NCBI RefSeq assembly: GCF_037975245.1
Contig: NC_092562.1
Span: forward strand, 20,287,054 to 20,351,053
Origin: Apostichopus japonicus
Lineage: Eukaryota > Echinodermata > Holothuroidea > Aspidochirotida > Stichopodidae
DNA length: 64,000 bases
Direction of reading: 5' to 3'
Shown here: piece by piece, positions 12,560 through 24,635 of the stretch
Position numbering within the stretch: position 1 is the stretch's first letter
How the letters are laid out: every line of letters begins with the position of its first letter
The notes under the pieces: model-generated
What the model was told of the DNA's origin: nothing
Database searches by the model: none
What the model saw: only the letters and a program-made list of their open reading frames with translations
Program-made: the position numbers and the translations under genes

Positions 12560-15400
12560 TACATGGGGAGCTGTAAATATTAGTTAATCGACCTAATATC
12601 TCAGTCCATACAGTGGCGCGATGGCTTGGCGCACTGTACGAGCTGATGAGAGAGGCTTTCTTTTGCATCGGTGGTTCGAACACCCGGTGATGACGTCTTT
12701 TGCCGATCTTTTACAGCGAGTGCCTACATGGGGAGCTGTAAGTATTAGTTAATCGACCTAATAACTCAGTCCATACAGTGGCGCGATGGCTTGGCGCACT
12801 GTACGAGCTGATGAGCGAGGCTCTCTTTTGCATCGGTGGTTCGAATCCCCGGTGATGACGTCTTTTGCCGATCTTTTACAGCGAGTGCCTACATGTGGAG
12901 CTGTAAGTATTAGTTAATCGACCTAATATCTCAGTCCATAAAGTGGCGCGATGGCTTGGCGCACTGTACGAGCTGATGAGCGAGGCTCTCTTTTGCATCG
13001 GTGGTTCGAACCCCCGGTGATGACGTCTTTTGCCGATCTTTTACAGCGAGTGCCTACATGGGGAGCTGTAAGTATTAGTTAATCGACCTAATATCTCAGT
13101 CCATACAGTGGCGCGATGGCTTGGCGCACTGTACGAGCTGATGAGCGAGGCTCTCTTTTGCATCGGTGGTTCGAACACCCGGTGATGACGTCTTTTGCCG
13201 ATCTTTTACAGCGAGTGCCTTCATGGGGAGCTGTAAGTATTAGTTAATCGACCTAATATCTCAGTCCATACAGTGGCGCGATGGCTTGGCGCACTGTACG
13301 AGCTGATGAGCGAGGCTCTCTTTTGCATCGGTGGTTCGAACACCCGGTGATGACGTCTTTTGCCGATCTTTTACAGCGAGTGCCTTCATGGGGAGCTGTA
13401 AGTATTAGTTAATCGACCTAATATCTCAGTCCATACAGTGGCGCGATGGCTTGGCGCACTGTACGAGCTGATGAGCGACGCTCTCTTTTGCATCGGTGGT
13501 TCGAACACCCGGTGATGACGTCTTTTGCCGATCTTTTACAGCGAGTGCCTTCATGGGGAGCTGTAAGTATTAGTTAATCGACCTAATATCTCAGTCCATA
13601 CAGTGGCGCGATGGCTTGGCGCACTGTACGAGCTGATGAGCGAGGCTCTCTTTTGCATCGGTGGTTGGAACACCCGGTAATGACGTCTTTTGCCGATCTT
13701 TTACAGCGAGTGCCTACATGGGGAGCTGTAAGTATTAGTTAATCGACCTAATATCTCAGTCCATACAGTGGCGCGATGGCTTGGCGCACTGTACGAGCTG
13801 ATGAGCGAGGCTCTCTTTTGCATCGGTGGTTCGAATCCCCGGTGATGACGTCTTTTGCCGATCTTTTACAGCGAGTGCCTACATGGGGAGCTGTAAGTAT
13901 TAGTTATTCGACCTAATATCTCAGTCCATACAGTGGCGCGATGGCTTGGCGCACTGTACGAGCTGATGAGAGAGGCTCTCTTTTGCATCGGTGGTTCGAA
14001 TCCCCGGTGATGACGTCTTTTGCCGATCTTTTACAGCGAGTGCCTACATGGGGAGCTGTAAGTATTAGTTATTCGACCTAATAACTCAGTCCATACAGTG
14101 GCGCGATGGCTTGGCGCACTGTACGAGCTGATGAGAGAGGCTCTCTTTTGTATCGGTGGTTCGAATCCCCGGTGATGACGTCTTTTGCCGATCTTTTACA
14201 GCGAGTGCCTACATGGGGAGCTGTAAGTATTAGTTAATCGACCTAATAACTCAGTCCATACAGTGGCGCGATGGCTTGGCGCACTGTACGAGCTGATGAG
14301 CGAGGCTCTCTTTTGCATCGGTGGTTCGAACCCTCGGTAATGACGTTTTTTGCCGATCTTTTACAGCGAGTGCCTACATGGGGAGCTGTAAGTATTAGTT
14401 AATCGACCTAATAACTCAGTCCATACAGTGGCGCGATGGCTTGGCGCACTGTACGAGCTGATGAGAGAGGCTCTCTTTTGTATCGGTGGTTCGAATCCCC
14501 GGTGATGACGTCTTTTGCCGATCTTTTACAGCGAGTGCCTACATGGGGAGCTGTAAGTATTAGTTATTCGACCTAATAACTCAGTCCATACAGTGGCGAG
14601 ATGGCTTGGCGCACTGTACGAGCTGATGAGAGAGGCTTTCTTTTGCATCGGTGGTTCGAACACCCGGTGATGACGTCTTTTGCCGATCTTTTACAGCGAG
14701 TGCCTACATGGGGAGCTGTAAGTATTAGTTAATCGACCTAATAACTCAGTCCATACAGTGGCGCGATGGCTTGGCGCACTGCACGAGCTGATGAGCGAGG
14801 CTCTCTTTTGCATCGGTGGTTCGAATCCCCGGTGATGACGTCTTTTGCCGATCTTTTACAGCGAGTGCCTACATGGGGAGCTGTAAGTATTAGTTAATCG
14901 ACCTAATATCTCAGTCCATAAAGTGGCGCGATGGCTTGGCGCACTGTACGAGCTGATGAGCGACGCTCTCTTTTGCATCGGTGGTTCGAACCCCCGGTGA
15001 TGACGTCTTTTGCCGATCTTTTACAGCGAGTGCCTACATGGGGAGCTGTAAGTATTAGTTAATCGACCTAATATCTCAGTCCATACAGTGGCGCGATGGC
15101 TTGGCGCACTGTACGAGCTGATGAGCGAGGCTCTCTTTTGCATCGGTGGTTCGAACACCCGGTGATGACGTCTTTTGCCGATCTTTTACAGCGAGTGCCT
15201 TCATGGGGAGCTGTAAGTATTAGTTAATCGACCTAATATCTCAGTCCATACAGTGGCGCGATGGCTTGGCGCACTGTACGAGCTGATGAGCGAGGCTCTC
15301 TTTTGCATCGGTGGTTCGAACACCCGGTGATGACGTCTTTTGCCGATCTTTTACAGCGAGTGCCTTCATGGGGAGCTGTAAGTATTAGTTAATCGACCTA
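12560..15400 (+). repeat. 12-monomer (1980-bp) higher-order repeat
   Basis: Linked variants recur 1980 bp apart. GAGAGAGGCTTTC is near 12651 and 14631, CATAAAGTGG near 12938 and 14918, and a following run of CTTCATGG monomers is near 13220-13550 and 15200-15370. 1980 is exactly 12 x 165. The same GGCGAG / GGCTTTC / ATAAAGTGG marker series is seen again near 29580-29900, 30400-31220 and 38950-40220, so this haplotype has been spread over the array. Confidence 0.75.
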
Positions 15401-17729
15401 ATATCTCAGTCCATACAGTGGCGCGATGGCTTGGCGCACTGTACGAGCTGATGAGCGAGGCTCTCTTTTGCATCGGTGGTTCGAATCCCCGGTGATGACG
15501 TCTTTTGCCGATCTTTTACAGCTAGTGCCTACATGGGGAGCTGTAAGTATTAGTTAATCGACCTAATATCTCAGTCCATACAGTGGCACGATGGCTTGGC
15601 GCACTGTACGAGCTGATGAGCGAGGCTCTCTTTTGCATCGGTGGTTCGAACACCCGGTGATGACGTCTTTTGCCGATCTTTTACAGCGAGTGCCTTCATG
15701 GGGAGCTGTAAGTATTAGTTAATCGACCTAATATCTCAGTCCATACAGTGGCGCGATGGCTTGGCGCACTGTACGAGCTGATGAGCGAGGCTCTCTTTTG
15801 CATCGGTGGTTCGAATCCCCGGTGATGACGTCTTTTGCCGATCTTTTACAGCTAGTGTCTACATGGGGAGCTGTAAGTATTAGTTAATCGACCTAATATC
15901 TCAGTCCATACAGTGGCGCGATGGCTTGGCGCACTGTACGAGCTGATGAGCGAGGCTCTCTTTTGCATCGGTGGTTCGAACCCTCGGTAATGACGTCTTT
16001 TGCCGATCTTTTACAGCGAGTGCCTACATGGGGAGCTGTAAGTATTAGTTAATCGACCTAATATCTCAGTCCATACAGTGGCGCGATGGCTTGGCGCACT
16101 GTACGAGCTGATGAGCGAGGCTCTCTTTTGCATCGGTGGTTCGAACACCCGGTGATGACGTCTTTTGCCGATCTTTTACAGCGAGTGCCTACATGGGGAG
16201 CTGTAAGTATTAGTTAATCGACCTAATATCTCAGTCCATACAGTGGCGCGATGGCTTGGCGCACTGTACGAGCTGATGAGCGAGGCTCTCTTTTGCATCG
16301 GTTGTTCGAACCCCCGGTGATGACGTCTTTTGGCGATCTTTTACAGCGAGTGCCTACATGGGGAGCTGTAAGTATTAGTTAATCGACCTAATATCTCAGT
16401 CCATACAGTGGCGCGATGGCTTGGCGCACTGTACGAGCTGATGAGAGAGGCTCTCTTTTGCATCGGTGGTTCGAATCCCCGGTGATGACGTCTTTTGCCG
16501 ATCTTTTACAGCGAGTGCCTACATGGGGAGCTGTAAGTATTAGTTATTCGACCTAATAACTCAGTCCAAACAGTGGCGCGATGGCTTGGCGCACTGTACG
16601 AGCTGATGAGAGAGGCTCTCTTTTGCATCGGTTGTTCGAATCCCCGGTGATGACGTCTTTTGCCGATCTTTTACAGCGAGTGCCTACATGGGGAGCTGTA
16701 AGTATTAGTTAATCGACCTAATATCTCAGTCCATACAGTGGCGCGATGGCTTGGCGCACTGTACTAGCTGATGAGCGAGGCTCTCTTTTGCATCGGTGGT
16801 TCGAACACCCGGTCATGACTTTTTTTGCCGATCTTTTACAGCGAGTGCCTTCATGGGGAGCTGTAAGTATTAGTTAATCGACCTAATATCTCAGTCCAAA
16901 CAGTGGCGCGATGGCTTGGCGCACTGTACGAGCTGATGAGCGAGGCTCTCTTTTGCATCGGTGGTTCGAACACCCGGTCATGACGTCTTTTGCCGATCTT
17001 TTACAGCGAGTGCCTACATGGGGAGCTGTAAGTATTAGTTATTCGACCTAATAACTCAGTCCATACAGTGGCGCGATGGCTTGGCGCACTGTACGAGCTG
17101 ATGAGCGAGGCTCTCTTTTGCATCGGTGGTTCGAACACCCGGTGATGACGTCTTTTGCCGATCTTTTACAGCGAGTGCCTACATGGGGAGCTGTAAGTAT
17201 TAGTTAATCGACCTAATATCTCAGTCCATACAGTGGCGCGATGGCTTGGCGCACTGTACGAGCTGATGAGCGAGGCCCTCTTTTGCATCGGTGGTTCGAA
17301 CACCCGGTCATGACGTCTTTTGCCGATCTTTTACAGCGAGTGCCTACATGGGGAGCTGTAAGTATTAGTTATTCGACCTAATATCTCAGTCCATACAGTG
17401 GCGCGATGGCTTGGCGCACTGTACGAGCTGATGAGCGAGGCTCTCTTTTGCATCGGTGGTTCGAACACCCGGTCATGACGTCTTTTGCCGATCTTTTACA
17501 GCGAGTGCCTACATGGGGAGCTGTAAGTATCAGTTAATCGACCTAATATCTCAGTCCATACAGTGGCGCGATGGCTTGGCGCACTGTACGGGCTGATGAG
17601 CGAGGCTCTCTTTTGCATCGGTGGTTCGAACACCCGGTGATGACGTCTTTTGCCGATCTTTTACAGCGAGTGCCTACATGGGGAGCTGTAAGTATTAGTT
17701 AATCGACCTAATATCTCAGTCCATACAGT

Positions 17730-18368
17730 ATATTTGTATATTTTGTATATTTATTTGTTTCATCACAATTTACAGTGTGACGGGAAGTCTCCTATAAAGC
17801 CTGTAAGGCTTAACAAAGTAGGAGACTCCCCAAAAAGAAAAAAAAAAGAAAGAAAAACTTAAGAATAGAAAAAGAAAAGTTAATAGTTCATCTACAATGA
17901 TGAAATAATCGAATTGACTCTACTTGAAATTAATAATGCTAATAAACAATCCTAACAATCTTTATAATGATCTTAATCGCAAACACACACAAGAATAAAT
18001 CCATCAATAGTGAGTAATAATTACAGTTTGGAGATTCCTTTTGAATACAGAGTAAGAAGGCTTATTCTTAACATTATCCTGGAGATTATTCCACGTTTTT
18101 ATAGCACGAATACGAGGGTTAAAAGAACTTAAAGTACTTCGTTGGGATAAAGCATGGGCGTTATTACAATGGCGTGTTTGATGGTTGTGGATTAGTCTAT
18201 TACTATATATAAAATCTTTAAAAGCCTCGGGTAGCAATCCATTCCATGCTTTATATGCAAATGTTGCAAGCTGGACTCTTATAATATCATTTAGTTTTAA
18301 TAAATTTAATCTTTTGTATAATGGGCTAGTATGATCACGTGGTGCAGCATGTGCAGCACGTGGTGCAG
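17730..18368 (-). mobile_element. CR1/L2-like LINE, 5'-truncated 3' fragment (reverse orientation)
   Basis: On the minus strand this encodes the last about 115 residues of a LINE ORF2 C-terminal region (TSPLYKRLNLLKLNDIIRVQ..., ending NLQTVIITHY and a stop), then a 3'UTR with a two-tier hairpin and a tail of short AT-rich units (ATACAA-type). The fragment starts right after satellite ...CCATACAGT at 17729 and satellite resumes with CAGTGGCGCG, giving a probable 4-bp target duplication, CAGT (17726-17729 and 18369-18372). The 5' truncation end carries a short internal duplication of a CTGCACCACGTG unit. Family placement rests on the C-terminal sequence style and tail type; no reverse transcriptase domain is present in this copy. 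Confidence 0.85.
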
Positions 18369-18441
18369 CAGTGGCGCGATGGCTTGGCGCACTGTACGAG
18401 CTGATGAGCGAGGCTCTCTTTTGCATCGGTGGTTCGAACAC
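18004..18441 (-). pseudogene. Chimeric ORF: antisense satellite fused to LINE ORF2 C-terminus
   Basis: An open frame of 145 codons. Its first about 25 residues (MFEPPMQKRASLISSYSAPS...) are antisense satellite sequence. The next few residues come from the duplicated truncation end (AAPRAAHAAPRDH), and the rest is the degenerate C-terminus of the CR1/L2-like ORF2. It is not a gene of its own; the start codon is supplied by the satellite. No catalytic motif is present. The frame is duplicated exactly at 21617-22054. Confidence 0.75.
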
Positions 18442-21342
18442 CCGGTGATGACGTCTTTTGCCGATCTTTTACAGCGAGTGCCTACATGGGGAGCTGTAAG
18501 TATTAGTTAATCGACCTAATATCTCAGTCCATACAGTGGCGCGATGGCTTGGCGCACTGTACGAGCTGATGAGCGAGGCTCTCTTTTGCATCGGTGGTTC
18601 GAACACCCGGTGATGACGTCTTTTGCCGATCTTTTACAGCGAGTGCCTACATGGGGAGCTGTAAGTATTAGTTAATCGACCTAATATCTCAGTCCATACA
18701 GTGGCGCGATGGCTTGTCGCACTGTACGAGCTGATGAGCGAGGCTCCCTTTTGTATCGGTGGTTCGAACACCCGGTGATGACGTCTTTTGCCGATCTTTT
18801 ACAGCGAGTGCCTACATGGGGAGCTGTAAGTATTAGTTAATCGACCTAATATCTCAGTCCATACAGTGGCGCGATGGCTTGGCGCACTGTACGAGCTGAT
18901 GAGCGAGGCTCTCTTTTGCATCGGTGGTTCGAACACCCGGTGATGACGTCTTTTGCCGATCTTTTACAGCGAGTGCCTTCATGGGGAGCTGTAAGTATTA
19001 GTTAATCGACCTAATATCTCAGTCCATACAGTGGCGCGATGGCTTGGCGCACTGTACGAGCTGATGAGCGAGGCTCTCTTTTGCATCGGTGGTTCGAATC
19101 CCCGGTGATGACGTCTTTTGCCGATCTTTTACAGCTAGTGCCTACATGGGGAGCTGTAAGTATTAGTTAATCGACCTAATATCTCAGTCCATACAGTGGC
19201 ACGATGGCTTGGCGCACTGTACGAGCTGATGAGCGAGGCTCTCTTTTGCATCGGTGGTTCGAACACCCGGTGATGACGTCTTTTGCCGATCTTTTACAGC
19301 GAGTGCCTTCATGGGGAGCTGTAAGTATTAGTTAATCGACCTAATATCTCAGTCCATACAGTGGCGCGATGGCTTGGCGCACTGTACGAGCTGATGAGCG
19401 AGGCTCTCTTTTGCATCGGTGGTTCGAATCCCCGGTGATGACGTCTTTTGCCGATCTTTTACAGCTAGTGTCTACATGGGGAGCTGTAAGTATTAGTTAA
19501 TCGACCTAATATCTCAGTCCATACAGTGGCGCGATGGCTTGGCGCACTGTACGAGCTGATGAGCGAGGCTCTCTTTTGCATCGGTGGTTCGAACCCTCGG
19601 TAATGACGTCTTTTGCCGATCTTTTACAGCGAGTGCCTACATGGGGAGCTGTAAGTATTAGTTAATCGACCTAATATCTCAGTCCATACAGTGGCGCGAT
19701 GGCTTGGCGCACTGTACGAGCTGATGAGCGAGGCTCTCTTTTGCATCGGTGGTTCGAACACCCGGTGATGACGTCTTTTGCCGATCTTTTACAGCGAGTG
19801 CCTACATGGGGAGCTGTAAGTATTAGTTAATCGACCTAATATCTCAGTCCATACAGTGGCGCGATGGCTTGGCGCACTGTACGAGCTGATGAGCGAGGCT
19901 CTCTTTTGCATCGGTTGTTCGAACCCCCGGTGATGACGTCTTTTGGCGATCTTTTACAGCGAGTGCCTACATGGGGAGCTGTAAGTATTAGTTAATCGAC
20001 CTAATATCTCAGTCCATACAGTGGCGCGATGGCTTGGCGCACTGTACGAGCTGATGAGAGAGGCTCTCTTTTGCATCGGTGGTTCGAATCCCCGGTGATG
20101 ACGTCTTTTGCCGATCTTTTACAGCGAGTGCCTACATGGGGAGCTGTAAGTATTAGTTATTCGACCTAATAACTCAGTCCAAACAGTGGCGCGATGGCTT
20201 GGCGCACTGTACGAGCTGATGAGAGAGGCTCTCTTTTGCATCGGTTGTTCGAATCCCCGGTGATGACGTCTTTTGCCGATCTTTTACAGCGAGTGCCTAC
20301 ATGGGGAGCTGTAAGTATTAGTTAATCGACCTAATATCTCAGTCCATACAGTGGCGCGATGGCTTGGCGCACTGTACTAGCTGATGAGCGAGGCTCTCTT
20401 TTGCATCGGTGGTTCGAACACCCGGTCATGACTTTTTTTGCCGATCTTTTACAGCGAGTGCCTTCATGGGGAGCTGTAAGTATTAGTTAATCGACCTAAT
20501 ATCTCAGTCCAAACAGTGGCGCGATGGCTTGGCGCACTGTACGAGCTGATGAGCGAGGCTCTCTTTTGCATCGGTGGTTCGAACACCCGGTCATGACGTC
20601 TTTTGCCGATCTTTTACAGCGAGTGCCTACATGGGGAGCTGTAAGTATTAGTTATTCGACCTAATAACTCAGTCCATACAGTGGCGCGATGGCTTGGCGC
20701 ACTGTACGAGCTGATGAGCGAGGCTCTCTTTTGCATCGGTGGTTCGAACACCCGGTGATGACGTCTTTTGCCGATCTTTTACAGCGAGTGCCTACATGGG
20801 GAGCTGTAAGTATTAGTTAATCGACCTAATATCTCAGTCCATACAGTGGCGCGATGGCTTGGCGCACTGTACGAGCTGATGAGCGAGGCCCTCTTTTGCA
20901 TCGGTGGTTCGAACACCCGGTCATGACGTCTTTTGCCGATCTTTTACAGCGAGTGCCTACATGGGGAGCTGTAAGTATTAGTTATTCGACCTAATATCTC
21001 AGTCCATACAGTGGCGCGATGGCTTGGCGCACTGTACGAGCTGATGAGCGAGGCTCTCTTTTGCATCGGTGGTTCGAACACCCGGTCATGACGTCTTTTG
21101 CCGATCTTTTACAGCGAGTGCCTACATGGGGAGCTGTAAGTATCAGTTAATCGACCTAATATCTCAGTCCATACAGTGGCGCGATGGCTTGGCGCACTGT
21201 ACGGGCTGATGAGCGAGGCTCTCTTTTGCATCGGTGGTTCGAACACCCGGTGATGACGTCTTTTGCCGATCTTTTACAGCGAGTGCCTACATGGGGAGCT
21301 GTAAGTATTAGTTAATCGACCTAATATCTCAGTCCATACAGT
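18369..21342 (+). repeat. 165-bp satellite array, segment 2 (18 monomers)
   Basis: Satellite between the two duplicated LINE fragments, in the same orientation as segment 1. Its length of 2974 bp is about 18.0 monomers. No gene is present. Notable variants are GTGGCACG at 19197, TCATGACTTTTTTTGCC near 20427 and a TATCAGTTAATC monomer near 21141. Confidence 0.96.
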
Positions 21343-21981
21343 ATATTTGTATATTTTGTATATTTATTTGTTTCATCACAATTTACAGTGTGACGGGAAG
21401 TCTCCTATAAAGCCTGTAAGGCTTAACAAAGTAGGAGACTCCCCAAAAAGAAAAAAAAAAGAAAGAAAAACTTAAGAATAGAAAAAGAAAAGTTAATAGT
21501 TCATCTACAATGATGAAATAATCGAATTGACTCTACTTGAAATTAATAATGCTAATAAACAATCCTAACAATCTTTATAATGATCTTAATCGCAAACACA
21601 CACAAGAATAAATCCATCAATAGTGAGTAATAATTACAGTTTGGAGATTCCTTTTGAATACAGAGTAAGAAGGCTTATTCTTAACATTATCCTGGAGATT
21701 ATTCCACGTTTTTATAGCACGAATACGAGGGTTAAAAGAACTTAAAGTACTTCGTTGGGATAAAGCATGGGCGTTATTACAATGGCGTGTTTGATGGTTG
21801 TGGATTAGTCTATTACTATATATAAAATCTTTAAAAGCCTCGGGTAGCAATCCATTCCATGCTTTATATGCAAATGTTGCAAGCTGGACTCTTATAATAT
21901 CATTTAGTTTTAATAAATTTAATCTTTTGTATAATGGGCTAGTATGATCACGTGGTGCAGCATGTGCAGCACGTGGTGCAG
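21343..21981 (-). mobile_element. CR1/L2-like LINE 3' fragment, duplicated copy
   Basis: Copy of 17730-18368 displaced by exactly 3613 bp, with the same tail, the same truncation point and the same flanking CAGT. Because both flanks are also identical, this copy arose by block duplication and not by a second insertion. Confidence 0.88.
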
Positions 21982-22054
21982 CAGTGGCGCGATGGCTTGG
22001 CGCACTGTACGAGCTGATGAGCGAGGCTCTCTTTTGCATCGGTGGTTCGAACAC
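21617..22054 (-). pseudogene. Chimeric ORF, second copy
   Basis: Identical 145-residue translation to 18004-18441 (minus): a satellite-derived start followed by the LINE ORF2 C-terminus. It is explained fully by the 3613-bp block duplication and is not an independent gene. Confidence 0.75.
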
Positions 22055-22993
22055 CCGGTGATGACGTCTTTTGCCGATCTTTTACAGCGAGTGCCTACAT
22101 GGGGAGCTGTAAGTATTAGTTAATCGACCTAATATCTCAGTCCATACAGTGGCGCGATGGCTTGGCGCACTGTACGAGCTGATGAGCGAGGCTCTCTTTT
22201 GCATCGGTGGTTCGAACACCCGGTGATGACGTCTTTTGCCGATCTTTTACAGCGAGTGCCTACATGGGGAGCTGTAAGTATTAGTTAATCGACCTAATAT
22301 CTCAGTCCATACAGTGGCGCGATGGCTTGTCGCACTGTACGAGCTGATGAGCGAGGCTCCCTTTTGTATCGGTGGTTCGAACACCCGGTGATGACGTCTT
22401 TTGCCGATCTTTTACAGCGAGTGCCTACATGGGGAGCTGTAAGTATTAGTTAATCGACCTAATATCTCAGTCCATACAGTGGCGCGATGGCTTGGCGCAC
22501 TGTACGAGCTGATGAGCGAGGCTCTCTTTTGCATCGGTGGTTCGAACACCCGGTGATGACGTCTTTTGCCGATCTTTTACAGCGAGTGCCTTCATGGGGA
22601 GCTGTAAGTATTAGTTAATCGACCTAATATCTCAGTCCATACAGTGGCGCGATGGCTTGGCGCACTGTACGAGCTGATGAGCGAGGCTCTCTTTTGCATC
22701 GGTGGTTCGAACACCCGGTGATGACGTCTTTTGCCGATCTTTTACAGCGAGTGCCTACATGGGGAGCTGTAAGTATTAGTTAATCGACCTAATATCTCAG
22801 TCCATACAGTGGCGCGATGGCTTGGCGCACTGTACGAGCTGATGAGCAAGGCTCTCTTTTGCATCGGTGGTTCGAATCCCCGGTGATGACGTCTTTTGCC
22901 GATCTTTTACAGCTAGTGCCTACATGGGGAGCTGTAAGTATTAGTTAATCGACCTAATATCTCAGTCCATACAGTGGCGCGATGGCTTGGCGC
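21982..22993 (+). repeat. 165-bp satellite array, segment 3 (about 6 monomers)
   Basis: Short satellite stretch between the duplicated LINE fragment and the full-length LINE. It ends inside the tRNA-like head of a monomer at ATGGCTTGGCGC (22982-22993), the left copy of the LINE target-site duplication. No gene is present. Confidence 0.96.
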
Positions 22994-23202
22994 TGTTGTG
23001 CTCTGTTACTCTGTACTTTGTCGGTGCTTTTTTCCTAACTGGAACCTTGTTTCCTCTTTACTTTTTCACGGAAGGACGATATTATCCTTCAAACTCGTAT
23101 TTGTGTTGTGTAATCGGGCTGATAAGGATTTTCATATAATATTTTTCTTAGGTTTTGGTTGTCACGGCGTCTCGCGACGCACGGGCAAGCCTAAGCTTTG
23201 AG
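22994..23202 (+). promoter_or_regulatory. 5' untranslated region and probable internal promoter of the Tx1-like LINE
   Basis: The 209 bp between the left target duplication and the likely ORF1 start ATG at 23203. It is T-rich with no satellite similarity. An upstream in-frame ATG at 23155 also exists, but the conserved-looking protein starts after it (MSSTKTRGD). LINEs of this type carry an internal promoter here; no recognisable core promoter motif can be claimed from the sequence. Confidence 0.45.
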
Positions 23203-23992
23203 ATGAGTTCCACGAAAACTAGAGGAGATGTATTGAAAACGTACAGTGTAAGAGTAGTGGACATTACCTATAACCCGATCGATGTTATTAACGCCGTTTC
23301 CATGGATATTGGTAAAGAAAACGTGAGAGGCTGTGTTAAGTGTAACGGACAGTGGATACTTACAATGAAAACGAAAGAAGACGCGGAGCTTTTGCAAGAG
23401 ACAGGATTGAAAATCGGGAAAGATTCTTGTACAGTGACAGGAGTTTCCAAAAACATCATAACGGTGAGTTGTTTTGGAGTACCCAGCTATGTCGAAGACC
23501 ACGAACTGTCCGGAAAACTAACAGATTTTGGATGTCTAATTAAATCACAATGGACACATAAATACTACACTGAGTTCCCTGGTGTAGAAAACGGCATTAG
23601 ATTTGTTCGAGTCGAACTTCCCCCAAACGCAAGAAGTTTACCTTATGCAATCAACATTGATGGTGAACACATTAGAATAAAACACAACGGCCAAACTAAG
23701 GTTTGCAACAAATGTCTCAGTGACAGTCACATAATGCGAGACTGCCCACAGTACACATGCCGGGAGTGTCGTTGCCAGGGCCATGCAGAGAGTCGGTGCC
23801 CACAGGTCAAGTGCTTCCGCTGCAACTCATATGGCCACAAAAGCTTTTTATGCCAGACAGAATCACCGCAAACTATATCTGTTGATCCACCAATGAAATC
23901 TTCTCCACAATCCAAACCAGTTCCACCAACAGAACAGGAAACCTCAGCACCGTCAGCACCAGTCTCAATGGACACCACCCCAGAAACACCGG

Positions 23993-23999
23993 AAAAAAA
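23993..23999 (+). other. A7 run at the ORF1 frame break
   Basis: GG-A7-C. Reading with one A fewer continues ORF1 into an open, compositionally sensible tail; as written, the frame ends within 12 codons. This is either a real +1 slippage mutation or a homopolymer sequencing error. Confidence 0.6.
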
Positions 24000-24146
24000 C
24001 AACCAAACCAGCAGAGTTTTCCGCTGGAACTAATGAGGAAACAACCAAAAACAAATCTAGCAACAAAGCAAAAGATGATCAGAAATCCGACAAATCAGGG
24101 ACAAAACGATCCATGTCCAGCGATGAAGACGCGATGCTCGAAATCA

Positions 24147-24635
24147 TGGTTTGTATATTTGTATATTTATTTGTTTCATCACAATTTACAGTGTGACGGG
24201 AAGTCTCCTATAAAGCCTGTAAGGCTTAACAAAGTAGGAGACTCCCCAAAAAGAAAAAAGAAAGAAAAACTTAAGAATAGAAATGAAAAGTTAATAGTAG
24301 CATCTACAATGATGAAATAATCGAATTGACTCTACTAGAAATTAATAATGTTAATAAGCGATCCTAACAATCTTTATAATGATCTTAATCGCAAACACAC
24401 ACACAAGAATAAATCCATTAATAGTGAGAAATAATTACAGTTTGGAGATTCCTTTTGAATACAGAGTAAGAAGGCTTATTCTTAACATTATCCTGGAGAT
24501 TATTCCACGTTTTTACAGCACGAATACGAGGGTTAAAAGAACTTAAAGTACTTCGTTGGGATAAAACATGGGCGTTATTACAATGGCGTGTTTGATGGTT
24601 GTGGATTAGTCTATTACTATATATAAAATCTGGTT
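24147..24635 (-). mobile_element. CR1/L2-like LINE 3' fragment nested in the Tx1-like LINE, with 5-bp TSD
   Basis: The insert spans 24152-24630, flanked by TGGTT at 24147-24151 and 24631-24635. It is in reverse orientation: the AT-rich tail is on the left, then the 3'UTR with its hairpin, then the end of the ORF2 coding part, truncated at ATATAAAATC. Joining the host sequence across one TGGTT leaves the ORF1 tail frame open, which confirms the boundaries. Sequence details (a short A-run after CCCCAAAAAG, TAGTAGCATC, AATAAGCG) match the 31349-32092 copy and differ from the 17.7/21.3-kb copies, so at least two lineages are present. Confidence 0.88.

Larger units (their letters stand above)
1..17729 (+). 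repeat. 165-bp tRNA-like satellite array, segment 1 (about 107 monomers)
   Basis: Head-to-tail monomers with a 165-bp period, read directly from repeated landmarks (same base at 70, 235, 400). Each monomer has a tRNA-like head (TGGCGCGATGG, then GGTTCGAA followed by a C-rich run) and a second part containing GAGCTGTAAGTATTAG and CCTAATATCTCAG. Variants cluster in linked blocks: AATATC/AATAAC, GAGCG/GAGAG, and AACCCCC/AATCCCC/AACACCC after the TTCG. A 4-T expansion sits near 9077. The segment contains no gene. The only ORF above 50 codons (992-1174, minus) is satellite sequence with a chance loss of stops. The segment ends where a reverse-oriented LINE fragment begins. That it is satellite is certain; any function (centromeric or other) is inference. 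Confidence 0.97.
15202..18814 (+). repeat. 3613-bp tandem segmental duplication, copy 1 (contains a LINE fragment)
   Basis: Every diagnostic variant I compared from 15202 to about 19097 reappears 3613 bp downstream. They include GTGGCACG (15586/19199), GAACCCTCGG (15978/19591), GGTCATGACTTTTTTT (16812/20425), the LINE fragment boundaries (17730/21343) and GGCTCCCTTTTGTATC (18741/22354). Position 15201 differs from 18814, which sets the left limit of identity. The unit is about 18 satellite monomers plus a 639-bp LINE fragment. Confidence 0.9.
18815..22710 (+). repeat. 3613-bp tandem segmental duplication, copy 2 (plus about 283 bp of overlap)
   Basis: Second copy of the block starting at 15202. 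Shared variants continue to about 22710, where the AATCCCC monomer expected from 19099 is replaced by AACACCC. Matching length exceeds the 3613-bp unit by about 283 bp, as expected when the ends of a tandem duplication are themselves satellite. The two LINE-derived 145-codon reading frames in the copies are identical, so the event is recent or gene conversion is active. Alternatively an assembly artefact duplicated the block; read depth would decide. Confidence 0.88.

Noticed and set aside
23155-24320. Several short ORFs on both strands over ORF1 and the nested insertion
   Set aside because: They are shadows of ORF1 or of the reverse LINE fragment (for example 24033-24320 crosses from the ORF1 tail into the insert).
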